DNA of 64,000 bases. Source: Saccoglossus kowalevskii. Taxonomy: Eukaryota; Hemichordata; Enteropneusta; Harrimaniidae. The stretch lies in NCBI RefSeq assembly GCF_000003605.2, contig NW_003119430.1, positions 90,992-154,991 on the forward strand. The letters run 5' to 3'. The position numbers and the translations under genes were made by a program. The stretch's first letter is position 1. Each line of letters begins with the position of its first letter. Of this stretch, positions 41,413 through 53,215 are shown piece after piece. Under the pieces are notes generated by a model. The model searched no databases. It was not told where the DNA came from and saw only the letters and a list, made by a program, of their open reading frames with translations.

Positions 41413-41664
41413 ATGTGATGATGGCATTCTAAAAGCTTCTTTGAATATAACGATTTGTTTCAAAAAGCGATAAACACGCATATTGTTAAGTACCTCCAAT
41501 TTATAACTTCGATCACATCCATCGCCAAATATATCCTGAAGCATATTTCATTTGTGTCGCATTTACATTCATAAACAGCGCTTTTAATAATTTATAGTCC
41601 GATAGTCTTTGTTGTTACACATTTTAGTGGAACACCGACTTTTAAATGTAAAGCAAGATTCATA

Positions 41665-41774
41665 TCCTGTACGGTGTGGTGACATATCCGGTACGATGTG
41701 ATGACACATCCGGTATGATGTGATGACACATCCGGTATAGTATGATGACATATCTGGCACAGTATGATGACATA
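41665..41774. repeat. 22-bp minisatellite, five units
   Basis: Five consecutive 22-base units of the type TCCGGTATGATGTGATGACA plus CA/TA, beginning at 41665, 41687, 41709, 41731 and 41753. Unit-to-unit differences are mostly transitions. Confidence 0.9.
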
Positions 41775-43129
41775 ACTATTGCGGTATTATATAATTTGCC
41801 TATAAATGTCCAATCTCCAATCACCAAACACACTTTTTCAGCTTAACTGTAACTCGTTTAATATACTATAAAGTACTTTTATTTGTATTTTAATAAATTA
41901 CATTATGTATATTTTATGTCATATGATTGCTCCAGGTATAAGTTCAAGTGTCTCTCAATGTGTCATTTTACTTTCTAAACAATACGCATTTCGTATGATC
42001 ATTATCAGCAGTATATGTTACTATTTTCGAATGACTTAAGTTGCCATGGCGCTGTAAATGTCATTATATATAATTGATAAAATAGGTAACTGTATTAAAT
42101 TTTGTATTTATTTCATTCTATTTTTTTGCAGCTGTATAAGTATTCAATAATTCAATAATGGCGTCTTTTGTGTTTGGCCTGAGGTTTAAGTGAGCATATT
42201 CAGGTGTATTATGAGTTATACTGCAATTTAGAAGTTTGGTATTTATCATGTGTTCTAGTTCACCTTGTATTGGAACATTACCAGTTTACTTAAAGAACAA
42301 AACCCCCAGGAGATCATATTGAAATCTAGCGGTCATGGCGGAATCGAATTACATTGATTAAAGAAATGTCATCATGTACGCTCTAGGATTATTGAATCAG
42401 TGTAGCTTAGTTACACCACAAAAGGCAGTTCGTTTGAACAATAATATGTGGTGTATTCGCTCATTGGCTTAGTTCAAGTTGATCTGCGGGATTAGTAGTT
42501 GGAAATGCCGCTTTTCACAGACAAAAAATACAATTACCCAAACATTATTTGTGGTTTCCCTCGTGACAAGGTCATTAGAATGTAACATTGCCGTTCGATG
42601 ATGATTGTATCATATCACACAACTTTTTTTGCTACTTTAAGTTTTGAACTGTATGAAATTGAAGACGATGTCTTTTATTGAATTTGTTAGTGATTGATGT
42701 ATTTTTGATCAAATTACGAATTCAGCCGAAGTGCTTATATTTATCGAATTGTTTCTTTTAATACGAATTGTGCTTTCTTGATATGTGCTTATGTCATGAA
42801 AGTAATTTTGTGCGTTTGTTTTTCATGGAATTGATATTGAACAAGAAAATCAGTTCAAAGAACTGTTACACTGGAAATTTATATTTCTTATAGCAACAAC
42901 AGTAACAGTTTACAACAGTAAATTGTACTTCAAACTTTAAATTAGCGTTTCGATTTCATTTAACAAGTAGTAAATGTATGTTCTAAATGATCCAGTTACG
43001 CCGATCCTTTTGTGCCAATACTAGCATCAGATCTTTTGGATGACAACCGATGGCATGAACAAGCCGCAATATCATATAATATATATATATACAATTACTT
43101 GACACTGATCAAAATAAGGAAATATTTTC

Positions 43130-43475
43130 ACCGAAGAAACCAATGTGGAAAAATCGAACTTGTTGAGAGTTATTTACGTCACATTCGAAAACTTTCTTTT
43201 GTTTGTACTGGATGCAGAAACACCAGGCAGTATTCACGACCGGAAGACCGGGCATTTTCACTCCATGGCAAAGCCCGAAAATTCTTTGGTGTACAAGATT
43301 ATCCTTCCACGTGCGTCATATATACATTTGGTTGCCCAAGGTTAGTTCAAAGTTCGTACTGCTTCCTCGACTTCAGCTGTTTTCACCGGCGTTCCACAGC
43401 AACCCGCGTAGAGCACATGGAAATACATGGTACAGTTATGAACGTCTTAGCGGCATGTAACTTCCTGTGACGTAG
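43130..43475 (+). pseudogene. PIF/Harbinger-like (HARBI1-type) transposase remnant
   Basis: A locally GC-richer patch whose forward frames carry pieces resembling the DDE domain of PIF/Harbinger transposases. One frame has FVLDAETPGSIHD, matching the family's second-aspartate motif (D, PGS, HD), followed by ENSLVYKIILP where the family has a NS-L/Y segment. After a frame change, FHRRSTATRVEHMEIHG and VLAACNFL resemble the glutamate-region block (F-N, H-S, R-V-E ... A-C-LHN). Pieces sit in the expected order within about 340 bp, but in different frames, so this is a dead fragment. The first aspartate block and the terminal inverted repeats were not found. The assignment rests on motif memory, not a search; an unrelated GC-rich patch remains possible. 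Confidence 0.45.
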
Positions 43476-44389
43476 CTCCGCCCCTAAAAAGGAGTCGCAT
43501 CGACCACTTCATGTTTGCGGTACTTTTGTGATAACATCATCAACCGAGTATTGTCAACCAAGGCAAATGTGAGAGTGAACTGCTCCCTGTAGATTTGCAT
43601 GTTTCTGATATGTGATGTGTTGTCATTCACGACTGAAAACATTATCTGATTTGTATTATTATCTGATTTGGGGGGACAGTTTGCAAGAACACACAGTTGT
43701 CGAAATTAAAACAATTCCGATATAAAAGATTGTTCTCACCGAGCACCAACACCATAGTATGACGGATAGGGCCAATTAATAGGAATAGTGAAGTGGTCTG
43801 TGTGAGTGTTTACAGCACATATGATATATATAACTTTGGACAATGCAGCGAACTACAAGTAATAATAATGGACGGATATGGTATCGGATACGATCTGTGG
43901 CATACTGTTCTGTGAAACTATATGAAAATAATGTCATCCAATGTATGCCCAATCGTAACGTTTGTTAACGCATTTACCGATTCCCATGAGGTTTCGAAAG
44001 CCAACTTTGACGTTTTGTGGAAATCATTCTCCGTGTCACCATTTTACTCTCACTGAAAATGTAAACTTTCACGCCTTGCTAAATATATCCTTTAATGTTT
44101 TGATCATTCATGGTTGATCTCTATGTGGTGGGGAGATCTTAATTGCACAAGTTAAGTCTAATGTTGCAATTACTTGACATGGAGGCATACGAATAGTTAT
44201 TGCTAATTCAATGTAAAATAACTAAAGTATTCGGCGCCGTAGAAAACAAAAATCCATGCCGAACAAATGAAATCCGCATAATTGTAAGAATGCTGCAGTA
44301 TCGTCATGACGAAAATGTCATGACGAAAATGACGAAATGTTTATAGCTATGTGATGCCTTAATTAAAAAAAAAACAGTGTCGCCTTATA

Positions 44390-44860
44390 TATTTAGGTAT
44401 ATATCGTGTAACTTATTGCAATAATTGCATTCATCGCTATTGAAAAAGAGTAGAGAACAATAATGTACCATTTGCTTTTTGTCGCCTTTGATTCGGGTCA
44501 CATGATCGCGTGCCATATTCTCCGTCACGACTCACCGTTATTACTGATTAGTAATAACATCAACTAGTAATTAGACTGTTGTGATACTACATTTGGGGAA
44601 TATTAATATAATAAATAATATGCGCTATATTTATGTAATCATTGTGTAATTTATTACTATAATTGTATTTATTGCTATTAAACAAACAAGACAGAGGCCA
44701 ACAACGATCCATTTGCTCCGTGTCGCCTTTGATTCGAGACACATGATCGCGTGCATATTCTCCGTCTCGACTCACAGTATTTTACTTATTGGTAATAACA
44801 TTAACCAGTAATTATGTTGTGATGATATTACATTTGGGGAATATTAATATAATAAAAAAA
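44390..44860. repeat. Tandem duplication, unit about 240 bp
   Basis: About 44.39-44.62 kb and 44.63-44.86 kb share GTCGCCTTTGATTCG, CACATGATCGCGTGC, ATATTCTCCGTC, CGACTCAC, GTAATAACAT and CATTTGGGGAATATTAATAT in order, offset 238-241 bases. Small indels between copies shift every reading frame, so neither copy is coding. Confidence 0.85.
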
Positions 44861-46329
44861 TATTTTGAAGGCATGAATAATATATGCGTCTTATAACAAG
44901 AATGATTTTGGACTGTTATTTTTATGGGCAAAATAATCAGATTGTTTTCTGTAAACATCTGATTTCATGTGACTAAATTACATACGTAACAGAAATATGT
45001 GTTAGTATTTTCTAAATTCAGTCATGTATTAAGTAACAGATGAAGATAATATTTGTCTATTTCACATATATAAAACATATCAGTAGTCATTTAGTAGCAG
45101 GTTTGGAAAGCCAAACACATCAGCCTCGTTTCAGGACGCAATATACGTTGTTTCTCTGTGAAATTCTGATGTTGAAAAAATGAGTATTGGACAATAATGT
45201 GGCGAGAGTCAGACCGAAGGCAAGATTGTTATAAAACTATTTTACTCTCACACTCTGACGTCTGAAAAGAGACATCATTGTATTTAGAAATTCCTGCAAT
45301 AGACCATTATACTTGATCGACATGATGATACACTCGGGAAAACAGAAAAGACAGCTCAGATTAGGATGTAATAATAACGTAATGTAAGTAATACAGAACT
45401 TTATTGATTTTGATGATATGGATGAGCACCAAATACCGAAATTTACGTCCGAGTGTAGGTATTGTTTGATACAAAAAGTGTGCATGAAAACGTAAATGGT
45501 GGTATTCGTTGTTCTTATTACTAAATGGTGACAAAAATGGCAGAATAAAACAAAACAAAAATTATGTTTATTCGTGGGCAGTCAGAGTGAATTTTTGTTT
45601 TTCGCTCTTTCTTACCCAGGCAGTCTTGGCTAGATAGTGTTAAAATTTCGGAGCTTTGTCAATGTTAGAACATACTCAAAAAACGATTTTAAAATATAGG
45701 ATACTGAGGCATGGGTATGCGATTAAAAGTCCCGAAAGTTTGTTCACATTGCTTTTTGATTGACAAGTCACTGTTAATGTTATATGCAAATGAGTTACTG
45801 TCCTCAGTTACGGAGCAGCGGTGTGCGACTTTCTATCCTGGCTCCATGTTTACTTACCCCAAGCGCGATCAACTAGCAAACTACAAACAAAACATACAAG
45901 ACGTAACCGCTTCCAGCATACAAGCGGAATGAAACAAAACATACAGTTGTAAATGATAAGTAAACTTTTCACCCTTAAATAATTTGATTTTTTATTTATT
46001 TTCATGTATGAGGAAGTCCCGATAGGGCGATTTAATTCTCGCATAAAACAAGGCCAGAATTTCTTTTGTTTTCTGGGTGCATAGATTTCAACTTTTTCCA
46101 TATTGTGGGCGAAATTAATAAATGTTTCCACACATTTTTACTCCAAAGGCATTTTAACACTGAAGTAAAGATTTTCTCGTTTCGCTGTAACGATCACCGT
46201 GCTAATAAAATTGTGATGCAATCGACAAACACCACTGCTGTTGCTGTCACTGATAACTAACTTTTCAATGTCAAAATACACAAACGTAAAATGCTCGGTT
46301 AATTAAAAATAAAGAAAAATACCCTGGAA

Positions 46330-46920
46330 ATTACAGAAAAATCGGCAACGAGATGCTATTTTTAAACACCGCTGAAAAAATCATGCACTCTGCGATGTCA
46401 TCTTGGTTACCTTAATCTGAAACCCCTTTGTCACCTAGCATTCACCGGTAGCGATGTCGTAAACTACGCTGTATGGCTGTGCTTGGCGACCTCTGGTACT
46501 AAGGCACTCTATGAATGAGGTATTTGCATCGGCCCGTCTCGTCTGTAGTTGAATGGGACTTCATTTCGATTTTTTTTACCGGCGTTTGGGTGATTGAGTA
46601 CTAAAAAATTGCGAACAGCCGTTGTGTAGTCATATATTAGTGCCCATTTTAACCGGGTCCTCTAACTTCGCACGGCCTATTTTACCGGAGATCGCGATCG
46701 CGGAAACTGTGTCATACAAAGTATTTTTTTAAAGGTTTGAGGGAAGGTAAATTTAGACTCAACCCACCCAATGGCGATCGCTATGTTTATATAACTGTAT
46801 GAATATCGCATCGGCTTTACGTAATCAATTGTGCCCTCCTCCAGTGGATTTGATAACACGGCGCCATGAGAGTTTTCACGCAAAGTTGTGATTTCACGGA
46901 CGATTTTCCTGCCATTTCCT
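46330..46920. other. CpG-richer patch, unassigned
   Basis: A stretch with clearly more CG dinucleotides than its surroundings, including CGATCGCGATCG-type runs around 46.69 kb and ATTTGCAT (octamer-like) at about 46.52 kb. A 68-codon open frame on the - strand (46,677-46,883) starts MRENSHGAVLSNPLEEG, with no family recognised. It could be a promoter with a first exon, a conserved non-coding element or a transposon fragment. Confidence 0.35.
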
Positions 46921-48828
46921 CGAATTATAATTATCTTTATTTTATTTTTAACATCAGCAAATGTCGGGGAATGGTGTATTTCTACTAGTTCATTTTACAT
47001 ATATGAAGCGAATGATTCGTTTTTTACAAAATGGCGATATTCTCAGTTTCATTTTACTCAAAATTATTGTTTTCAATAAAATCATCAGGGGCGATTATTC
47101 AGGTCTATCCTAAGTAAGTAGCTCCGTATGGTTTCACTGTCTTCACTGGAACAGAAACAACATAGCTGGCAATTAGCGGCTATGTTAATTGTGAACGATT
47201 TATAAAATGTGAATGTTTCGAAGAGCACTGCGTAAAAACTTTTCAAAGGAAACAATAATAAATAAGAAACTTTTCCTGGTAAACAGAAGTTTTAAATAAG
47301 TATGTAAATCAAAATCAAAGTCAGGATATGCATTCACAAGTAAAATAGGGTTAAGTGCACTTTCACCTAACCCACAACCCACACCACTCAATAGTACATA
47401 ATTGTAAGCCATGAAAGCTGGAAAGTTTAAATAAAACTCTTTCAAATGATATATAACTTGATGGGTACAAGTTATATTTTACTCGTGTAATTACAGTAAT
47501 TAGAGCCAATTAAAAAAATGTCTCTTAACCTGCATCTCTATCTTAAATTACTTTCTGAAGATATTCGTTAAGGTAATTATACACATACATGAAAGAGGAT
47601 AGTTCAAGTGATCAGTGTGTGCATGCATGTTTATGTTCAGATATATTGTAAGCCTTGTCAAGATATGTGGAGTTATCACCGACGTTATAGACTTTTTCAA
47701 TACAATATATTCTCAAACTTAATACTGATCAAGATGACAGGTTAATGGCGTTTGTTCTCATTTGCAACATTCTCACAACCCTGAGAATTACCCAAACTCT
47801 TCTATTTATGTATAATACCTTACTGATTGTATTTTTTGAATTGGCGACAATTTGACTTATTTACATTGACCTACCATCAGATTGTAACGCTAACTGCCAT
47901 GCCTTTAACATTAACAGGCATCCCTAAGGCAGTTATTTTCATAACTGCCAATTATCGTGGTTTTAGGGTAACTCTGGATGGTTATTTTCCTCAATTTATT
48001 AATAGTTTTCACAAACATACTTAATATAACCAACTTCTAGATTTGTGTATACAGTTTTTTCGACACTTGTTTTGACACGGTTGGCGAGGGCGTGAGATAA
48101 TATTTAACAATAATGGTTCAACACAACAATAAGTACAGTATGACCGGTCACATCAAACATCTCAAACTGTTTACTCCATCACTTATTTCGTAGCACCTTC
48201 TCTCCAAATATTCATGACACGTTGTGTTCAGAATGGATGCGTGAAGAAAATACACTCAATACAAATGCGCGTACAGAAATTTAACAGAGATTGCTGTTTG
48301 CACGTAACCCGTCACACGAAGACACTATATTTGTATTAAAGATTAATAAACCCTGGGTAATAAGACTATTATAAATTGTTCATTTCCCGTTTTTAACATA
48401 TCGAGTACATATGGTGCATGTCTCGTCATTTATACTTATATTTCACAAAAACGTATTTCACCGACTCTATAACGTGGAAACTCATTAAATATTCAGGTAA
48501 AATCAAGATAATTTGATAAAATCAAAATAATGTGTTTACATCAGGCGAACGAACTATGGTCACTATGCCGTTATTATATATACATGTGGTGTACACAACA
48601 TATCCCTCAATCGTGAAACAGCAAGTGTAATCGGTTGTTTCATGAAGATTCGGCACATCTTGTGACGTTGCACCCGCAACACAGTATTGAAAACAAATTT
48701 TTGTGGTCTAAATGTGGAATTTGATCAGCTGCGAGAAATATGATTTCGTAATTCCTACATTTCAATGTTGCATGAGTCCATCATATTATTACTTCTTAAC
48801 AAATTACATCTCGTATAGCAGTGAATGA

Positions 48829-50450
48829 TCCTTGTTAATTTATTAACAGCCAAGACGGTCGGATAACTATGAATGTATGCGATATAAGAGCATACTTAAT
48901 TATTGTACTCGTATTTATTTCGTCACTAAATTGGCGTCTGTTGTATTGCTCCCGGGGTCTTCATTACACGCTTGAACTATTTTAATTGACTTCGGAAATA
49001 ATCACGTGTTTAATTTGCCATCCTAAAGAGTATGCGTTCTATGAGAATCAAAAGGCATCAGTTATAGTCATTATCCACTGACGATGAGTTTGAATGGTTA
49101 TGCACAATTAATTACACAGGTACTACTTACATACCAGTCGTACTATTCGTTTTTTTAGAATAGAGATTGGATTTTACAAGATGAAAATGAAAACTATATA
49201 GTCCATGATGCTCTGTGTTTGGGTGTACTGGCTGTTCAGTAGTCACTGTTCTATTCATTGATTTACTTGTTAATAACACGATCATTAAAAATCGGATTTT
49301 AATTTTCGTTCATCAAAAAACTGTAAGGAAATGCATTTTTAAAAATTCACTCTTCAGAACAGACATTGTGTGAATTTAGATGATTTACATTTCAAAAGAC
49401 CGGTATAAATTTCAATTCACTCGTTTAGATTGAAATTTACGTAGTCACGATTTACCATTGTAGCAGGGTAATATTGCCACGAAGCAAAATAATTTTTATA
49501 CACTCAACTGATTTAAAATAAGATACCTATCTATGATACAAAATTTGATCAAATACATGCGAATCGAAATTTTATTTCGGGTTTTATTTTGAATTATCGT
49601 AGTTGCACCCGTTTACTGACAACAAACTAAATATAGATGGTTTTGGAAAGTGTTATTATCATCAATGTCAGTTGTCAGCAGTGAAGTAGAAAACAACTTT
49701 CAAATTACCGATCAGATTGACATGTGACGGTTGTCACTAGCCGTATATCATAGTCAGTGCTCCCCTCGAATCATTCCTGTAACTCACATGTTTTATTTCC
49801 TTCCTAGATGTTGTAATGCTACTCAGATATAATCACAGGTATCAATAATGTGTGCTGACCTCGACCTAAAGGACAAAATCATCAAACTATACATTTATCA
49901 TATTCACAGTACCAAAATGTTAAACAGCGGAGTGTTGGAATTGGAACTAAAATTGAAATAAAAACAAAAATAGATAAATAAATAATAATTTGCATGTACA
50001 AACAAATAAACATATATTTCAACATGAAACATTGGGGCTTGTGATAATATCATTGATCACGCCCGAATGTCAATTGTGTTTGTGTTACACGATATGCACG
50101 TTATGTAATTTATTGCAGAGTGTAATGTGTTATAATGACAGTTACTTTCTTATTTAATGTTATTTATCAGTGGAATTTATTTGCTGGCATTAAATACACA
50201 TGGTCACATAAGGTTGTGCACCGTACATCCAAATACCAGAGTGGGAAAGATGAAACTAGACGGATCGATAGCGAACGAATCGATTCCGAAACAGCGTTTT
50301 GTTAATGCTCGAAAAGCATTAATAATAACCTATATATGTCTCCAATTGTTAATATATATTCTAACTTAGAGAATTGTTCCTTGGATGATCGAGAATGTAT
50401 ATAAAGGTAACCATGTAGTAATGATTTGATAGTTACTCATTTGAAAGTTG
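48829..50450. repeat. Old duplicated block, copy 2 (partner at 25.1-26.4 kb)
   Basis: Matching patches in order: GGGTCTTCATTACACGC; CATTATCCACTGACGATGAG; GGCTGTTCAGTAGTCACTGT; TCGGATTTTAATTTTCGTTC; AAAGATGAAAC...TAGACGGATCGATA. It lies downstream of receptor B. No gene is seen in it. Confidence 0.5.
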
Positions 50451-50991
50451 GCCATATTAGTATAGTATTTGATGGTATTTTGTTTTATATTCAACTATAG
50501 CCAAAAGAAACCCTTTTTCATAGTAAACATGTAGGTGTCATACATGTTCTTAACAAAGTAAGTGTATTATTCATGCCCATTAAAATGTATCGGTTCGTCA
50601 TCTCATTTGTATTCACACAACGTATTGGTATCTAGGCACATGTGTCATAAAAGAAAACATGCATTTTATTCATTGATATAATCCCTGATGTTAGTATAAA
50701 CTCATTTAAGTATTGTTCCATATTCTGATACCACAGTGGCAAATTCTAATGCTGAAGATAAGAATACGTCTGCCACTTACCAATAAAGAAAAAACACATT
50801 TGCACAGAACGTTCGTATATAACAGTGTCAAAACCCCCTGGCGTGTACGGATGTCTAATAAACTTTCCCATTGCAAGAGTTTCAGAATTTTTTTTGGGGG
50901 GGAAGTACGTTTCCTGCAACAACAAAAACTACCATTAAGCCGAGAGTAAAACTCAATTTAGGGTAATTAAGGATTTTGTTGAATCAAGAAT

Positions 50992-51575
50992 AACGATATT
51001 TTGTCTAGCATACGATCTGATATTTAGATTAACTGTGAGATTAACGATACGTTTATTGTTAGTTTATCTAGCATTTAATCAGAGATTATTAGTACATGTG
51101 ACAAGGTATCGTGAAAATAACGATATGTTTATTGTCAGTTTATCTAGCATTCAATCAGAGATTATTAGTACATGTGACACGATATTGTGAAAATAACGAT
51201 ATGTTTGTTGTCAGTTTATCTAGCATTCAATCATAGATTATTAGTACATGTGACACGATATTGTGAAAATAACGATATGTTTGTTGTCAGTTTATCTAGC
51301 ATTCAATCAGAGATTATTAGTACATGTGACAAGGTATCGTGAAAATAACGATATGTTTATTGTCAGTTTATATAGCATTCAATCATAGATTATTAGTACA
51401 TGTGACACGATATTGTGAAAATAACGATATGTTTGTTGTCAGTTTATATAGCATTCAATCAGAGATTATTAGTAAATGTGACAAGGTATCGTGAAAATAA
51501 CGATATGTTTATTGTCAGTTTATCTAGCATGCAATCAAAAATTATCTGTGAATGTGACAATATATATATTAAATA
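50992..51575. repeat. 76-bp minisatellite, seven units plus a diverged partial unit
   Basis: Units begin AACGATA(T/C)G at 51043, 51119, 51195, 51271, 51347, 51423 and 51499, spaced exactly 76 bases apart. The last unit decays near 51,575, and a 51-base diverged piece precedes the first. Two unit ends alternate: AAGGTATCG followed by TTTATTG, and ACGATATTG followed by TTTGTTG. The period is not a multiple of three, so short open frames across it are not coding. It lies about 0.5 kb beyond the 3' end of receptor B. Confidence 0.95.
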
Positions 51576-51688
51576 TAGTTTAATAATATCCACATTACAA
51601 GCCCAAAATGACTTTCGATTTAATGAAAATACATCATTGTAATGATTTAACTCCAGTGTCAATCATATAATATTTAAATCATGTATTC

Positions 51689-51694
51689 TTTATT
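51689..51694 (-). other. Candidate polyadenylation signal for receptor B
   Basis: AATAAA on the - strand, about 375 bases past the receptor B stop codon and beyond the 76-bp array as read on that strand only in part. No canonical AATAAA was seen within about 1 kb downstream of receptor A, where AATATA variants occur. A hexamer alone is weak evidence in AT-rich DNA. Confidence 0.25.
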
Positions 51695-52068
51695 ATTTTT
51701 TTTATACAATATATGGTTGATATCTGGCGGCTGTTTTGTCTTCGCTGAATTATTCAGTGCTGAAACACATACGAGATAATATTATTACAATTTACTAAAA
51801 TATAACAAAGCAGGCATTTTACAGGTGAAATAGATAGAAATACAATACGGAATGATTACGGAAGTATCAATAGTGAAATTAATTGGTCGCCTTCTACATA
51901 TAGCTTGACTACAAATTAATCTAGTATTCAAATACTTAAGCTTTTTTCAGTATAATATAGATAGTACTCTACATATAATTATCACTACAAATGTACATCA
52001 CCATTGTTCATCGCTCACAAAAGAATTCGACTTGTTGAATGGCGAGCAACGTGCTAAGTACATCTCAG

Positions 52069-53178
52069 TTACGTAACAGTACTACTTATCATCGATACTC
52101 CTGTTCTCCCGCCTGCCCTCGTTGTGCTGTTCGCGTCGTCTCCTGTCATTGAAGAACCTTCGGCAGATACCTTCGATCCCTTGCATTTATAAAAGCATGG
52201 GAACAGTTTTCTAAATTCTTTTCTGAAGCTCTCATTGAAATATGCGTAAAGTATGGGATTAATCCAGCTGTTACACATTAGAATGAAAACGCACAAATTG
52301 GAAGGAACTATTGACCATAGAAAGGGATTCAGTGGAAAGTCGACGGTCCATGCGTAATACATCTGGATCACATTGATTGGCAGCCACGTGATAGCAAACT
52401 GCAACACAACAAAACTTAACATTTTGATGGCTTTTCTTTTACTACGGTTGCCGGAATTGGTCGGCGCTTTGCTGAACCACAAGGTGAACACCATGATTGA
52501 ATACAGCGTGGCTAGTATAACCAGTGGTATCGCATACATGACCAAGAAATCGAAAATTCGTAATATTTTGTCCACTTCAAAGTCTGTGACATAGCAGAAA
52601 TGGTACATGCTGTGAGCGGTGATTGTGTCGTTCCCTTGCTCTATGTAAATAGTGTCGTTTCTAGACACAATTCCCACCGTTGCAAACTTGCCGCATGAAT
52701 ATCCCAATGCACATACCCATACTAGTACGCACCCGATAGCTGCGTGCTGGAGAGTCAATTTTGGCCTCAATGGCTGAACAATTGCTCTAAAACGATCAAC
52801 ACCAATACAAAGCAGGGAAAAAGTCGTACCACATTGCGCCGCCCAGTGTAGGTAAGCTGTTATGTTGCACACAGCTTTATTGGACGTTTCCATGCCGTAG
52901 GCGAATGCACCAATATGAAATGGCACAAATACAACTGCAAGCAATAGATCAGAAACTGACAATGATACAATGAAAATGTTCGTTGCAGTCTTTCGGAGTT
53001 TGGGCTGCCGAAACACAGCTATGATGACCCATAGATTTCCAGCGATGATTAAAAACATAAACAGGACACCAAGCGACACCGTCACCTCGGGAGGAGTATC
53101 AAATGCGTAAACTTCTTCCAGAAATGCATAATAGTCGAAACTATATTCAAAGTCGAAGTTTGAATCGTTCACTGACAT
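52069..53178 (-). CDS. Class A neuropeptide-like GPCR, paralogue B, with DRF in place of DRY
   Basis: A 369-residue rhodopsin-family receptor, the same length as paralogue A and differing at 40 positions (about 89% identical). Seen: N48 in TM1, D77 in TM2, Cys pair 104/195, W154, P218, TWLP at 264-267, NPILY at 307-311, and sequons at N4, N174 and N183. The TM3 motif is DRF (F130) where A has DRY; D and R are kept, so coupling is probably retained, but basal activity may differ. Differences cluster in the N-terminus (2, 5, 7), loop 2 (173-187), the TM6-TM7 region (268-301) and the C-tail (334-369), with few in TM1-TM4. The start is set by the acceptor 7 bases upstream, conserved with A; the frame runs 30 codons further into the intron. 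The gene is convergent with A, 39.4 kb away. Role is inferred as a peptide receptor of the same specificity group; the ligand is unknown. Confidence 0.93.
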   Translation of the reverse strand: MSVNDSNFDFEYSFDYYAFLEEVYAFDTPPEVTVSLGVLFMFLIIAGNLWVIIAVFRQPKLRKTATNIFIVSLSVSDLLLAVVFVPFHIGAFAYGMETSNKAVCNITAYLHWAAQCGTTFSLLCIGVDRFRAIVQPLRPKLTLQHAAIGCVLVWVCALGYSCGKFATVGIVSRNDTIYIEQGNDTITAHSMYHFCYVTDFEVDKILRIFDFLVMYAIPLVILATLYSIMVFTLWFSKAPTNSGNRSKRKAIKMLSFVVLQFAITWLPINVIQMYYAWTVDFPLNPFLWSIVPSNLCVFILMCNSWINPILYAYFNESFRKEFRKLFPCFYKCKGSKVSAEGSSMTGDDANSTTRAGGRTGVSMISSTVT

Positions 53179-53215
53179 ATTGTACCTGTCAAACAAAAAA
53201 TAAATAAATATACTT
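53179..53215 (-). promoter_or_regulatory. 3' splice acceptor and 7-nt 5'UTR remnant of receptor B
   Basis: On the - strand a T-rich tract ends in GACAG (AG at 53187-53186), followed by GTACAAT and the ATG at 53178. Sequence further upstream shows no obvious likeness to the receptor A intron, so the conserved piece is limited to the acceptor and leader. Confidence 0.65.

Noticed and set aside
44587-44775. 62-codon frame on the - strand as a duplicated exon
   Set aside because: The neighbouring copy of the same 240-bp unit has an indel that breaks the frame.
51415-51642. Open frames over the 76-bp array
   Set aside because: The period is not divisible by three, so successive units change frame; the frames are chance.
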